From positions 1 to 34,087 of the forward strand of contig JARRQD010000077.1 of NCBI GenBank assembly GCA_037382205.1: a stretch of 34,087 nucleotides of DNA. Reading direction: 5' to 3'. The translations under genes and the position numbers were made by a program. The stretch's first letter is position 1. Each line of letters begins with the position of its first letter. The stretch is from Thiodiazotropha sp037382205 (GTDB taxonomy: Bacteria; Pseudomonadota; Gammaproteobacteria; Chromatiales; Chromatiaceae). Shown one piece after another: positions 14,924-22,388 of this stretch. The notes below the pieces were generated by a model. The model searched no databases. It worked only from the letters and a program-made list of their open reading frames with translations, and had not been told where the DNA came from.

Positions 14924-15943
14924 ATGAATCCTAGTAAGACATTGGTAAGCCGCAAAACCTGTTATCCCATTGCGACCAGAGCGCCAATTATTCTCGCTTT
15001 AATTCTCCTACTGAACACGACATGCACTTTTTCTGCCAACAGCATAAAAATGGCAGTGTTAAAGTTTGGCACAGTAAATTGGGAACTCAATGTCATAAAA
15101 CGGCACAATCTAGATCATCAATATGGGTTCAGTTTGGATGCAATGGAAATGGCGGGTAAACAGGCAACCATGGTAGCTCTTCAGTCCGGTTCAGTTGATA
15201 TTGCCGTCAGTGACTGGATCTGGGTTTCAAGACAACGTAACGAGGGTAAAGCTTTTACATTTATACCCTACTCCACAGCCTTAGGTGCTCTGGTTGTCTC
15301 ACAGGACTCCACAATTAAAGCCATTCAAGATCTTCAGGGCAAACGACTTGGTATTGCTGGCGGCCCATTGGACAAGAGCTGGCTGCTGTTACAGGCCCTC
15401 GCCTTTCAACAAACAGGTATTGAGCTGAGTAAGGTACTTACTCCGGTGTTCGCTGCCCCACCGCTGCTGAATCAACAACTGAAGCAGGGACGCATCGACG
15501 CAGTGCTCAACTTCTGGCCCTATGTAGCACGACTGGAAGCCACAGGTATGCAGCAGTTAATCGCTGTGCAGGACCTATCCCGGGGCTTAGGCATCCACAG
15601 CCAGGTGCCTTTTGTCGGTTATGTTTTTGATGAAGCCTGGGCGGATCAACATCAAAATCTGATTCAGGGTTTCATCCGTGCAACCACCGAAGCAAAGCAG
15701 ATCATGCTGAAGTCTGACCAGGAGTGGGAAAAGTTAAGACCATTGATGAAAGCCCCTGATGAAGCCACTTTTCTGGCGCTTCGTGATGGCTTTAGAGCCG
15801 GCATTCCCAAACAATGGGGTATGACTGAACAGAATGATGCAAAACGACTGTTTGATGTCCTGTTAAAATTGGGTGGCAAAAAACTTGTTGGTAATACCAC
15901 GCAGCTTGCCAAGGGTACATTCTGGACAGGCACTAGAGTTTAG
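14924..15943 (+). CDS. NitT/TauT-type ABC transporter substrate-binding protein
   Basis: A 339-residue periplasmic binding protein. ATG 14924 follows GGAGGG closely; the signal peptide is APIILALILLLNTTCTFSA. The mature part shows the SsuA/ThiY-like pattern: MAVLKFGTVNWELNVIKRH, QATMVALQSGSVDIAVSDW, then DLQGKRLGIAGGP and INAVLNF-like RIDAVLNFWPY. It starts a three-gene operon with permease and ATPase. The substrate cannot be told from sequence. Aromatic residues WxW in DWIWVS and FWPY may line the pocket. The gene lies between the relay genes and formate dehydrogenase and shares the sigma-54 element at 14811, so a compound linked to C1 or alcohol oxidation is likelier than taurine or nitrate. 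Confidence 0.82.
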   Translation: MNPSKTLVSRKTCYPIATRAPIILALILLLNTTCTFSANSIKMAVLKFGTVNWELNVIKRHNLDHQYGFSLDAMEMAGKQATMVALQSGSVDIAVSDWIWVSRQRNEGKAFTFIPYSTALGALVVSQDSTIKAIQDLQGKRLGIAGGPLDKSWLLLQALAFQQTGIELSKVLTPVFAAPPLLNQQLKQGRIDAVLNFWPYVARLEATGMQQLIAVQDLSRGLGIHSQVPFVGYVFDEAWADQHQNLIQGFIRATTEAKQIMLKSDQEWEKLRPLMKAPDEATFLALRDGFRAGIPKQWGMTEQNDAKRLFDVLLKLGGKKLVGNTTQLAKGTFWTGTRV

Positions 15944-16003
15944 AATTTTGAACTTTTCCGTTTACATACGACATTTCTCTTCCATATTGCTGTTGTAGCT
16001 AAA

Positions 16004-16702
16004 ATGTCACATCGCCGCATCGCCGCCATCTGGTGGCAGAACAGTATGCTGCCAACCCCGAATGCAGTGGTCTCCCTGGTCTGGCAAGAGTTGCTGAACG
16101 GCCAACTCTGGTTTCATCTTAGTGCAACCCTGCAGCGAGTGGTGATCTCTTTTGTGATCGCCATGTTGGTGGGCAGTATCATTGGCATCATGATGGGAAT
16201 ATCACGACTAACCGACCAGTTTCTCGATCCCTGGTTGATCGTGTTTCTCAATATTCCTGCCCTGGTCATTATTATCCTAGCTTATGTCTGGTTTGGCTTG
16301 GAGGAGCTTACGGCGATCTTTGCTATTGCGATCAACAAGATTCCCAATGTCATTGTGACCATGCGTGAAGGGGCACGTACCCTGAATGAAGAGTACAACC
16401 AAATGGCGCGCAGCTTTAATCTCAGCAGACGAAAAATCGTACTCTACATCACCCTGCCTCAGTTGCTGCCCTTTTTTGCTGTAGCGGCCCGTTCAGGTAT
16501 TGCGCTGATCTGGAAAATCGTGCTGGTCGTGGAGTTGTTAGGTCGCAGCAACGGCGTAGGTTTTCAGCTGCATCTCTACTTTCAGCTGTTTGATGTCACC
16601 GGCATCATGGCCTACAGCTTCTCCTTTATCCTCATCATGCTGACCATTGAATACGCACTGTTACAACCCTTAGAGCGTAAAATCAATCGTTGGCGCGGAT
16701 AG
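16004..16702 (+). CDS. NitT/TauT-type ABC transporter permease
   Basis: A 232-residue inner-membrane permease of the BinPDT family. Hydrophobic segments include VVISFVIAMLVGSIIGIMMG, PWLIVFLNIPALVIIILAYVW and a C-terminal FSFILIMLTIEYALL. The cytoplasmic EAA loop reads EEYNQMARSFNLSRRKI. ATG 16004 has only a weak ribosome-binding site. The frame is open upstream to the stop of the preceding gene (15943), where codons encode TTFLFHIAVVAK, a possible first membrane helix that lacks a normal start codon. Family members usually have that helix, so the true start may be non-standard or the N-terminus shortened. It follows the binding protein by 60 bases. Confidence 0.8.
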   Translation: MSHRRIAAIWWQNSMLPTPNAVVSLVWQELLNGQLWFHLSATLQRVVISFVIAMLVGSIIGIMMGISRLTDQFLDPWLIVFLNIPALVIIILAYVWFGLEELTAIFAIAINKIPNVIVTMREGARTLNEEYNQMARSFNLSRRKIVLYITLPQLLPFFAVAARSGIALIWKIVLVVELLGRSNGVGFQLHLYFQLFDVTGIMAYSFSFILIMLTIEYALLQPLERKINRWRG

Positions 16703-16706
16703 CTCC

Positions 16707-17444
16707 ATGTTAGATATCGACGTTAAAAACAAAAGCTTCAAAAAGCGTGACTCAGAAAGATTACTGAGTGTTCTGAATGATATACAGATAAACCTCAATG
16801 AGGGTGAATTTGTTGCACTAGTCGGCCCATCCGGTTGTGGAAAAAGTACCCTATTACAGATCATTTCAGGGTTAGATAAGGAGTTCGATGGGGCGATTCA
16901 CTGGCAGAATGGCAGCAGCCGCCATTTAGAGAAGCTGGGCTATGTCTTTCAGAATCCCAGGTTGCTTCCTTGGCTTACCCTCTATGACAATATCGCCTTG
17001 GTATTGGACAAGCCAAAGGCCAAGCAAGAGCAGATCAAATCGTTGCTAAACGCGACCGGTCTCAGTGATTTCACAACCTATCATCCAGCCCAGCTTTCAA
17101 TCGGAATGCAGAGGCGCGCTGCTCTGGCCCGCGCCTTTGTTATCGAGCCCTCTCTTTTAATTATGGATGAACCTTTTGTCTCTTTGGATCACCCTACTGC
17201 TGTCCAACTCAGACAGCTGCTACTGGAGATATTATCAATCAAGCGCACAACCGTGATTTTTGTCACCCATGATCTACACGAAGCGACCCAACTGGCCGAC
17301 CGCATCCTCTTCCTGTCGAGTTCGCCGGCCAAAGTAATTGGTGAAACAGTAGTCAATCTTGCACGGAGTCAGCGCTGTAATGAATCGGCGGTGAATCGTC
17401 AATATGACGAGATAAAAACCCAATTCACTCGCTTATACCCATAA
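16707..17444 (+). CDS. NitT/TauT-type ABC transporter ATPase
   Basis: A 245-residue ATPase four bases after the permease. Walker A is GPSGCGKST, the Q-loop is YVFQNPRLLPWLT (typical of nitrate, sulfonate and taurine importers), the signature is LSIGMQRRAALARAF, Walker B is LLIMDEPFVSLDHPT, and the H-loop is IFVTHDLHEAT. The signature has LSIGM rather than LSGGM; Ile in place of the second residue's usual Gly is a mild departure, tolerated in this subfamily. The ATPase completes the importer operon begun at 14924. No accessory enzyme for taurine, sulfonate or nitrate use lies nearby. Confidence 0.85.
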   Translation: MLDIDVKNKSFKKRDSERLLSVLNDIQINLNEGEFVALVGPSGCGKSTLLQIISGLDKEFDGAIHWQNGSSRHLEKLGYVFQNPRLLPWLTLYDNIALVLDKPKAKQEQIKSLLNATGLSDFTTYHPAQLSIGMQRRAALARAFVIEPSLLIMDEPFVSLDHPTAVQLRQLLLEILSIKRTTVIFVTHDLHEATQLADRILFLSSSPAKVIGETVVNLARSQRCNESAVNRQYDEIKTQFTRLYP

Positions 17445-17496
17445 AATATATGGTTTAGTTGCCACGATTCTTAGATCAACAAAAGCTGTCTTGTTG

Positions 17497-17518
17497 CAGT
17501 GACAGGCTGATGTCACTG
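17497..17518. promoter_or_regulatory. Perfect 8-bp inverted repeat, candidate activator-binding site for formate dehydrogenase
   Basis: CAGTGACA (17497-17504), spacer GGCTGA, TGTCACTG (17511-17518). It lies about 115-135 bases upstream of the sigma-54 -24 element at 17633, the usual distance for a bacterial enhancer-binding protein site. Confidence 0.6.
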
Positions 17519-17632
17519 TGCCAGAAAAGTGGAGCAGTGCTAAACCGTCTTTCTCTTGCGCCGGGTGATGCTTTGCGGATTGTGTCTCAACAGCGTAGCT
17601 TAGATGATCGATTGCGGCCCCAATCAATTAAA

Positions 17633-17648
17633 TGGCACATGAATTGCA
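17633..17648 (+). promoter_or_regulatory. Sigma-54 promoter of the formate dehydrogenase operon
   Basis: TGGCAC-ATGAA-TTGCA is a perfect match to the RpoN consensus (GG 17634-17635, GC 17646-17647). Predicted start is near 17659, about 34 nt before the TTG start of the first gene. Confidence 0.88.
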
Positions 17649-17692
17649 GACAGTAATCCACAAGAGCCCGATACCACCTCAAGAGAAATTCA

Positions 17693-19402
17693 TTGTCACC
17701 TTCAGTAAAACCACAAAAGAGGCGTTTTGGTCAAAGCAAAGGTCGCAATATCGACCCAACTGCTTTGCAGCATGTTCGTCAGTTGTTAGGAGAGATGCCT
17801 CGTCGTCCGGATCTGCTCATAGAGGCGCTGCATAAAATACAGGATGATCAGGGTTTCATTTCAATGAATAGCCTGGGTGCACTCGCTTACGAGATGAATC
17901 TATCCACTGCTGAGGTCTATGAGGTTGCCAGCTTTTATCACCATTTTGACTTGGTAAAAGAGGGCCAACCACCTCCCCCTCCACTGACTGTTCGGGTATG
18001 TGAGTCCATTTCATGCGCTGTTGCTGGTGCACAACAATTGGTTGATCAATTGACTGAGGCGCTGGGCGATAAACTACGAATTCAACGGGTTCCCTGTGTT
18101 GGGCGATGTCAGGAGGCTCCGGTTGCAGTTGTTGGCAGACGACCTGTCTCTGAAGCTGATCTGGCGCAGGTAAGTGAACTGGTTGAAGCTGGGGTGACTG
18201 AACCCGATCTACCTGAAAACCACCTCAGTTACCAAGCCTATTGCGATCTGGGCGGTTACAAATTACTGCAACAGGTTCAAAGCAGTGACCCTGACAACAA
18301 TCAGGATTACGATTATTCCATCGAACAGGTCATCGAAACACTGGAAGACGCCAATCTTAGAGGATTGGGCGGCGCGGGCTTTCCCGCTGGCCGCAAATGG
18401 CGAATTCTCAGAGATCAACCCGCCCCACGACTGTTGGCCATCAATATTGATGAGGGAGAGCCTGGCACATTCAAGGACCGATTCTACCTGGAACGGGATC
18501 CCCATCGATTTTTAGAGGGTACTCTAATTGCTGCAAAGGTTGTAGGCATCAGCGAAATCTATATCTATTTAAGAGATGAATATGCCGCCATTCGCAAGCT
18601 GCTGGAACAAGAAATTGCGGCCCTACAATCAGACCCACCCTGCTCCCTACCGCCAATTCATCTGCGCCGAGGTGCTGGCGCCTATATCTGCGGGGAAGAG
18701 TCAGCGATGATTGAATCCATTGAGGGTAAGCGCGGCATGCCACGTCAGCGCCCCCCCTATGTTGCACAAGTTGGACTGTTTGGCCGACCCACGCTGGAAC
18801 ACAACATGGAAACCCTCTATTGGGTAAGAGAGTTGTTGGAGAAAGGCTCAGATTGGTTTACTCAACAGGGACGCAATGGCCGGCATGGTCTGCGCAGTTT
18901 CTCAGTGAGTGGCCGAATCAAAAAACCGGGGGTTCATCTCGCTCCAGCCGGCATTACTCTGCTAGAACTGATTGATGAGTACTGCGGCGGCATGCTTGAG
19001 GGACATGAGCTGTATGCCTATTTTCCGGGTGGCGTGTCTGGCGGTATTCTGCCCGCCTCTTTGGCCAACATCCCACTCGATTTCGATACCCTCCAACCTC
19101 ACGGCTGTTTCATCGGCTCTGCTGCGATCATTGTACTGTCTCAACAAGACAGCGTACGGGATGCGGCCATCAATGCAATGCGCTTTTTTGCACACGAATC
19201 TTGCGGACAGTGTACACCCTGTCGGGTTGGTACAGAGAAAGCGGTCAGCCTGATGGAAAAATCCCATTGGGATCGCGAATTAATGGATGAGCTTTCGTCG
19301 GTAATGGTCGATGCATCGATCTGTGGTCTGGGTCAGGCCGCACCAAACCCCATGATAAGCGTCTTGAAATATTTTCCCCAGGAGTTGGAACATGACGAGT
19401 GA
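17693..19402 (+). CDS. fdsB: NAD-dependent formate dehydrogenase diaphorase subunit, NuoE-NuoF fusion (FdsG-FdsB type)
   Basis: A 569-residue cytoplasmic subunit passing electrons from FdsA to NAD+. TTG 17693 is used because the NuoE-like domain starts soon after and no ATG precedes it; AAGAGA upstream is a modest ribosome-binding site. Residues about 20-160 are NuoE-like, with the [2Fe-2S] ligands C-x4-C in RVCESISC and C-x3-C in PCVGRC. Residues about 190-569 are NuoF-like: glycine-rich GLGGAGFPAGRKW (NADH and FMN), GAYICGEESAMIESIEG, the [4Fe-4S] motif SCGQCTPCRVG and the fourth ligand in ASICGLG. In Rhodobacter and Cupriavidus these are two proteins, FdsG and FdsB; here they are fused. 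The 3' end overlaps fdsA by 11 bases. Confidence 0.88.
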   Translation: MSPSVKPQKRRFGQSKGRNIDPTALQHVRQLLGEMPRRPDLLIEALHKIQDDQGFISMNSLGALAYEMNLSTAEVYEVASFYHHFDLVKEGQPPPPPLTVRVCESISCAVAGAQQLVDQLTEALGDKLRIQRVPCVGRCQEAPVAVVGRRPVSEADLAQVSELVEAGVTEPDLPENHLSYQAYCDLGGYKLLQQVQSSDPDNNQDYDYSIEQVIETLEDANLRGLGGAGFPAGRKWRILRDQPAPRLLAINIDEGEPGTFKDRFYLERDPHRFLEGTLIAAKVVGISEIYIYLRDEYAAIRKLLEQEIAALQSDPPCSLPPIHLRRGAGAYICGEESAMIESIEGKRGMPRQRPPYVAQVGLFGRPTLEHNMETLYWVRELLEKGSDWFTQQGRNGRHGLRSFSVSGRIKKPGVHLAPAGITLLELIDEYCGGMLEGHELYAYFPGGVSGGILPASLANIPLDFDTLQPHGCFIGSAAIIVLSQQDSVRDAAINAMRFFAHESCGQCTPCRVGTEKAVSLMEKSHWDRELMDELSSVMVDASICGLGQAAPNPMISVLKYFPQELEHDE

Positions 19403-22133
19403 CCCAAAGTCAGCACCAGCCTCGGTAAATTTCACTTTGGATGGAAATCCAATCCAGGCAATGCCTGGAGAGAGTGTCTTGAAGGCTGCCCAACGGGCCG
19501 GTATCGAGATTCCTCACCTCTGCTACAAAGATGGATTGAGAGCCGATGGCAATTGCCGGGCCTGCGTGGTTGAAATCGAAGGGGAACGGACTCTGGCCGC
19601 TTCATGCTGCCGCATGCCGACGGAAGGGATGGTGATCAACAGTCAGAGTGAACGTCCTCTCCATGCTCAAAAACTGGTATTGGAACTTTTGCAGTCCGAT
19701 ATGGTGGATTCACAATACACACTAAATAATGAGCTTGAGCATTGGTCGAAAGCATTGTCGGTTGGTCAACCACGCTTCCCTGCTCGGGTACCACCAGCCG
19801 CCGATCTTTCTCATCCGGCTATCGCGGTAAATCTCGATGCCTGCATCCAGTGCAACCGATGTTTACGCGCCTGTCGCGAAACTCAGGTTAACAATGTTAT
19901 TGGCTATGCCAGGCGGGGTTCTGCTGCAACGATCGTCTTCGACAGTGAAGAGCTGCTGGCAAACAGTAGCTGTGTTGCTTGTGGTGAATGCGTACAAGCC
20001 TGCCCCACAGGTGCATTGATGCCAGCAAACGAGGCTGGCAAGCAAGAGACAGAGAAACAGGTCGATTCCATCTGCCCCTATTGCGGTGTTGGCTGCCAAC
20101 TCACCTTCCATGTAGACAATAATCAGATCCGTTATGTGAGCGGACGGAATGGACCCGCCAACAAAAACCGACTCTGTGTCAAAGGACGTTATGGATTTGA
20201 TTATGTTCACCACAAACATCGCCTGACAGTTCCACTGATTCGCCGTGATGATGCGCCAAAACAGATTGTACTAGCACTCGACCATGATGACCCTTTCGCT
20301 GACTTTCGTGAGGCGAGCTGGGAAGAGGCGCTCTCATATGCCGCAGATGGACTAAGAAATTTACGCGACACACTCGGCCCTTCCGCCTTGGCTGGTTTTG
20401 GTTCAGCAAAAGGTTCGAATGAAGAGGCCTATCTGTTTCAGAAACTGGTTCGTACTGGTTTCGGCACCAACAATGTGGATCACTGCACCCGGCTCTGTCA
20501 TGCCTCTTCGGTGGTAGCCCTACTGGAAATGATTGGCTCCGGTGCGGTCTCGAATCCCGTGGCCGATGTGGATGAAGCGGATGTGATTCTGATCATAGGC
20601 TCCAATACCACAGAGAACCATCCGGTGGCCGCAACCTTTATTAAGAATCAGGTTAAGGCGGGTAAGACACTGATCGTCATGGATCCACGTCGTACCACCA
20701 TTGCCAGTCACGCCAGCCATTTTCTGCAGTTCAAACCGGATACCGATGTGGCGTTGTTAAATGCCATCATGCAGGCGATCATCGAAGAGGATCTGGTTGA
20801 TCATACATTTATCAAACAGCGAACCACAGGTTATCAGGAGTTGGAGACGCATCTGCGCGACTTTACACCGGAAGCCATGGCGCCTATCTGTGGCATTGAT
20901 GCCGAGACCATACGCAAGGTAGCAAAAATCTATGCCACATCCAAAGCCTCGATCATTTTATGGGGTATGGGGGTTTCACAACATGTTCATGGAACCGATA
21001 ATGCGCGCGCCCTGATTTCATTGTCACTGATGAGCGGCCAAATCGGTAGGCCCGGTACAGGGCTTCATCCTTTGCGCGGACAGAATAATGTACAGGGTGC
21101 ATCGGATGTGGGATTGATCCCGATGGTGTTTCCCGATTATCAGCGGGTGGATAACCCAGAGATCCGACAAAAATTCGAGACACTTTGGCAGACGACCCTT
21201 GACCCGAATCCCGGCTTGACAGTTGTTGAGACAATGCATGCGATCACTGATAACACCATCCGCGGCATGTATATCATGGGCGAGAACCCGGCCATGTCCG
21301 ATCCCAACCTGAATCATGCCCGTAAAGCACTGGCAAGCCTGCAGCATCTGGTCGTACAGGATATCTTCATGACAGAAACCGCATGGTTTGCCGATGTCAT
21401 TCTGCCCGCTTCGGCTTTTGCTGAGAAGACGGGGAGTTTTACCAATACCGATCGACGGGTTCAGCTCGCTCATCAGGCCATTGATCCACCGGGCGAAGCT
21501 CGACAGGATTTGCAGATCATCCAGGAGATGGCAAACAGAATGGGACTCGACTGGCACTATGAACACCCCAAACAGGTGTTTGATGAGATGCGTCAGGCTA
21601 TGCCGAGTATTGCCGGAATCAGTTGGCAGCGACTGCTGCAGGATGGTTCCGTAACCTATCCATGCAAAGATGAGAATGATCCTGGCCAGCCAGTGATTTT
21701 CACTGATCAGTTTCCCACACCATCCGGCAAGGCGAGCTTTACACCAGCGCCATTTACCAATGCCGATGAATTACCTGATCAGCACTACCCCTGGGTACTC
21801 ATCACCGGTCGACAACTGGAACATTGGCATACCGGCGCAATGACCAGACGAGCAAAAACCTTGGATAAAATCGAGCCAGTTCCAGTGGCAAGCCTGCATC
21901 CGGAAGAGCTAGCCAGAATGTCGATTTCACCAGGCAGCCCGATCAAACTGCAGTCAAGGCGTGGGGAGGTGACAGCCTATGCCCGAGCCGATATGGGCAT
22001 GTCAAAAGGACAGGTATTTTTACCCTTCTGCTATCACGAAGCAGCGGCCAATCTGTTAACCAATGAAGCACTCGATCCGTCAGCAAAGATACCTGAGTTT
22101 AAATTCTGTGCTATCCAGGTGTCCGCAGGCTAA
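19392..22133 (+). CDS. fdsA: NAD-dependent formate dehydrogenase catalytic (molybdenum) subunit
   Basis: A 913-residue molybdopterin oxidoreductase oxidising formate to CO2. The N-terminal [2Fe-2S] domain has C44, C55, C58 and C72 (HLCYKDG, GNCRAC, SCC). Two [4Fe-4S] clusters follow near residues 150-200 (ACIQCNRCLRAC and CVACGECVQACPTG), then a further cluster CPYCGVGC near 230. The molybdenum ligand is C369 in NVDHCTRLCHASS, in place of selenocysteine, with H370 next to it as in formate dehydrogenases. The C-terminal molybdopterin guanine dinucleotide domain contains ITGRQLEHWHTGAMT. It is translationally coupled to the NuoEF subunit. fdsC/fdhD (sulfurtransferase) and fdsD are not adjacent and must lie elsewhere. 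Confidence 0.92.
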   Translation: MTSDPKSAPASVNFTLDGNPIQAMPGESVLKAAQRAGIEIPHLCYKDGLRADGNCRACVVEIEGERTLAASCCRMPTEGMVINSQSERPLHAQKLVLELLQSDMVDSQYTLNNELEHWSKALSVGQPRFPARVPPAADLSHPAIAVNLDACIQCNRCLRACRETQVNNVIGYARRGSAATIVFDSEELLANSSCVACGECVQACPTGALMPANEAGKQETEKQVDSICPYCGVGCQLTFHVDNNQIRYVSGRNGPANKNRLCVKGRYGFDYVHHKHRLTVPLIRRDDAPKQIVLALDHDDPFADFREASWEEALSYAADGLRNLRDTLGPSALAGFGSAKGSNEEAYLFQKLVRTGFGTNNVDHCTRLCHASSVVALLEMIGSGAVSNPVADVDEADVILIIGSNTTENHPVAATFIKNQVKAGKTLIVMDPRRTTIASHASHFLQFKPDTDVALLNAIMQAIIEEDLVDHTFIKQRTTGYQELETHLRDFTPEAMAPICGIDAETIRKVAKIYATSKASIILWGMGVSQHVHGTDNARALISLSLMSGQIGRPGTGLHPLRGQNNVQGASDVGLIPMVFPDYQRVDNPEIRQKFETLWQTTLDPNPGLTVVETMHAITDNTIRGMYIMGENPAMSDPNLNHARKALASLQHLVVQDIFMTETAWFADVILPASAFAEKTGSFTNTDRRVQLAHQAIDPPGEARQDLQIIQEMANRMGLDWHYEHPKQVFDEMRQAMPSIAGISWQRLLQDGSVTYPCKDENDPGQPVIFTDQFPTPSGKASFTPAPFTNADELPDQHYPWVLITGRQLEHWHTGAMTRRAKTLDKIEPVPVASLHPEELARMSISPGSPIKLQSRRGEVTAYARADMGMSKGQVFLPFCYHEAAANLLTNEALDPSAKIPEFKFCAIQVSAG

Positions 22134-22175
22134 TCATGAGTGGAGTAATTGCAAACACGAGACACAAAAAAACGT

Positions 22176-22193
22176 TGTGACATTTCTGTTACA
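22176..22193. promoter_or_regulatory. Inverted repeat upstream of the porin, candidate activator-binding site
   Basis: TGTGACA-TTTC-TGTTACA, arms pairing at six of seven positions. It is about 110 bases upstream of the -24 element at 22300. Its arms (TGACA outward, TGTNAC) resemble those of the repeat before formate dehydrogenase, with a shorter spacer. Confidence 0.4.
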
Positions 22194-22299
22194 GTTTTTC
22201 AGCTAAGAGACAACAGTTAATAGAACAGTATAAAAAGCGCACTTCAAACGAAATTTTAATTCTCAAATAATCAATAAGTTATATGAATTAATCCGATGT

Positions 22300-22315
22300 T
22301 GGCCCATTATCTGCC
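22300..22315 (+). promoter_or_regulatory. Probable sigma-54 promoter of the porin gene
   Basis: TGGCCC-ATTAT-CTGCC has the invariant GG (22301-22302) and GC (22313-22314) 10 bases apart but deviates at one -24 base and one -12 base. Predicted start is near 22326, next to the N gap, about 63 nt before the porin ATG. Confidence 0.45.
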
Positions 22316-22332
22316 TGCGGAATGAATACGCC

Positions 22333-22336
22333 NNNN
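22333..22336. other. Assembly gap (NNNN)
   Basis: Four unknown bases lie in the porin leader. The join may be artificial, so the spacing between promoter and porin could be wrong. Confidence 0.95.
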
Positions 22337-22388
22337 GCAGCTGCATTTGGCGTTGCATATCACCAACAATTCCGGAGAAGAGAACGTG

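Larger units (their letters stand above)
22134..22388. other. Intergenic region before the porin, with assembly gap
   Basis: About 250 bases without a gene. It contains an inverted repeat (22176-22193), a sigma-54-like promoter (22300-22315) and a four-base N run at 22333-22336 that marks an unresolved join. Confidence 0.6.

Noticed and set aside
17445..17692. Short frames in the spacer before formate dehydrogenase
   Set aside because: They overlap the inverted repeat and the promoter and have no ribosome-binding sites or recognisable sequence.
21024..21566. A 180-codon minus-strand frame inside fdsA
   Set aside because: It is a shadow of the strongly conserved formate dehydrogenase gene.
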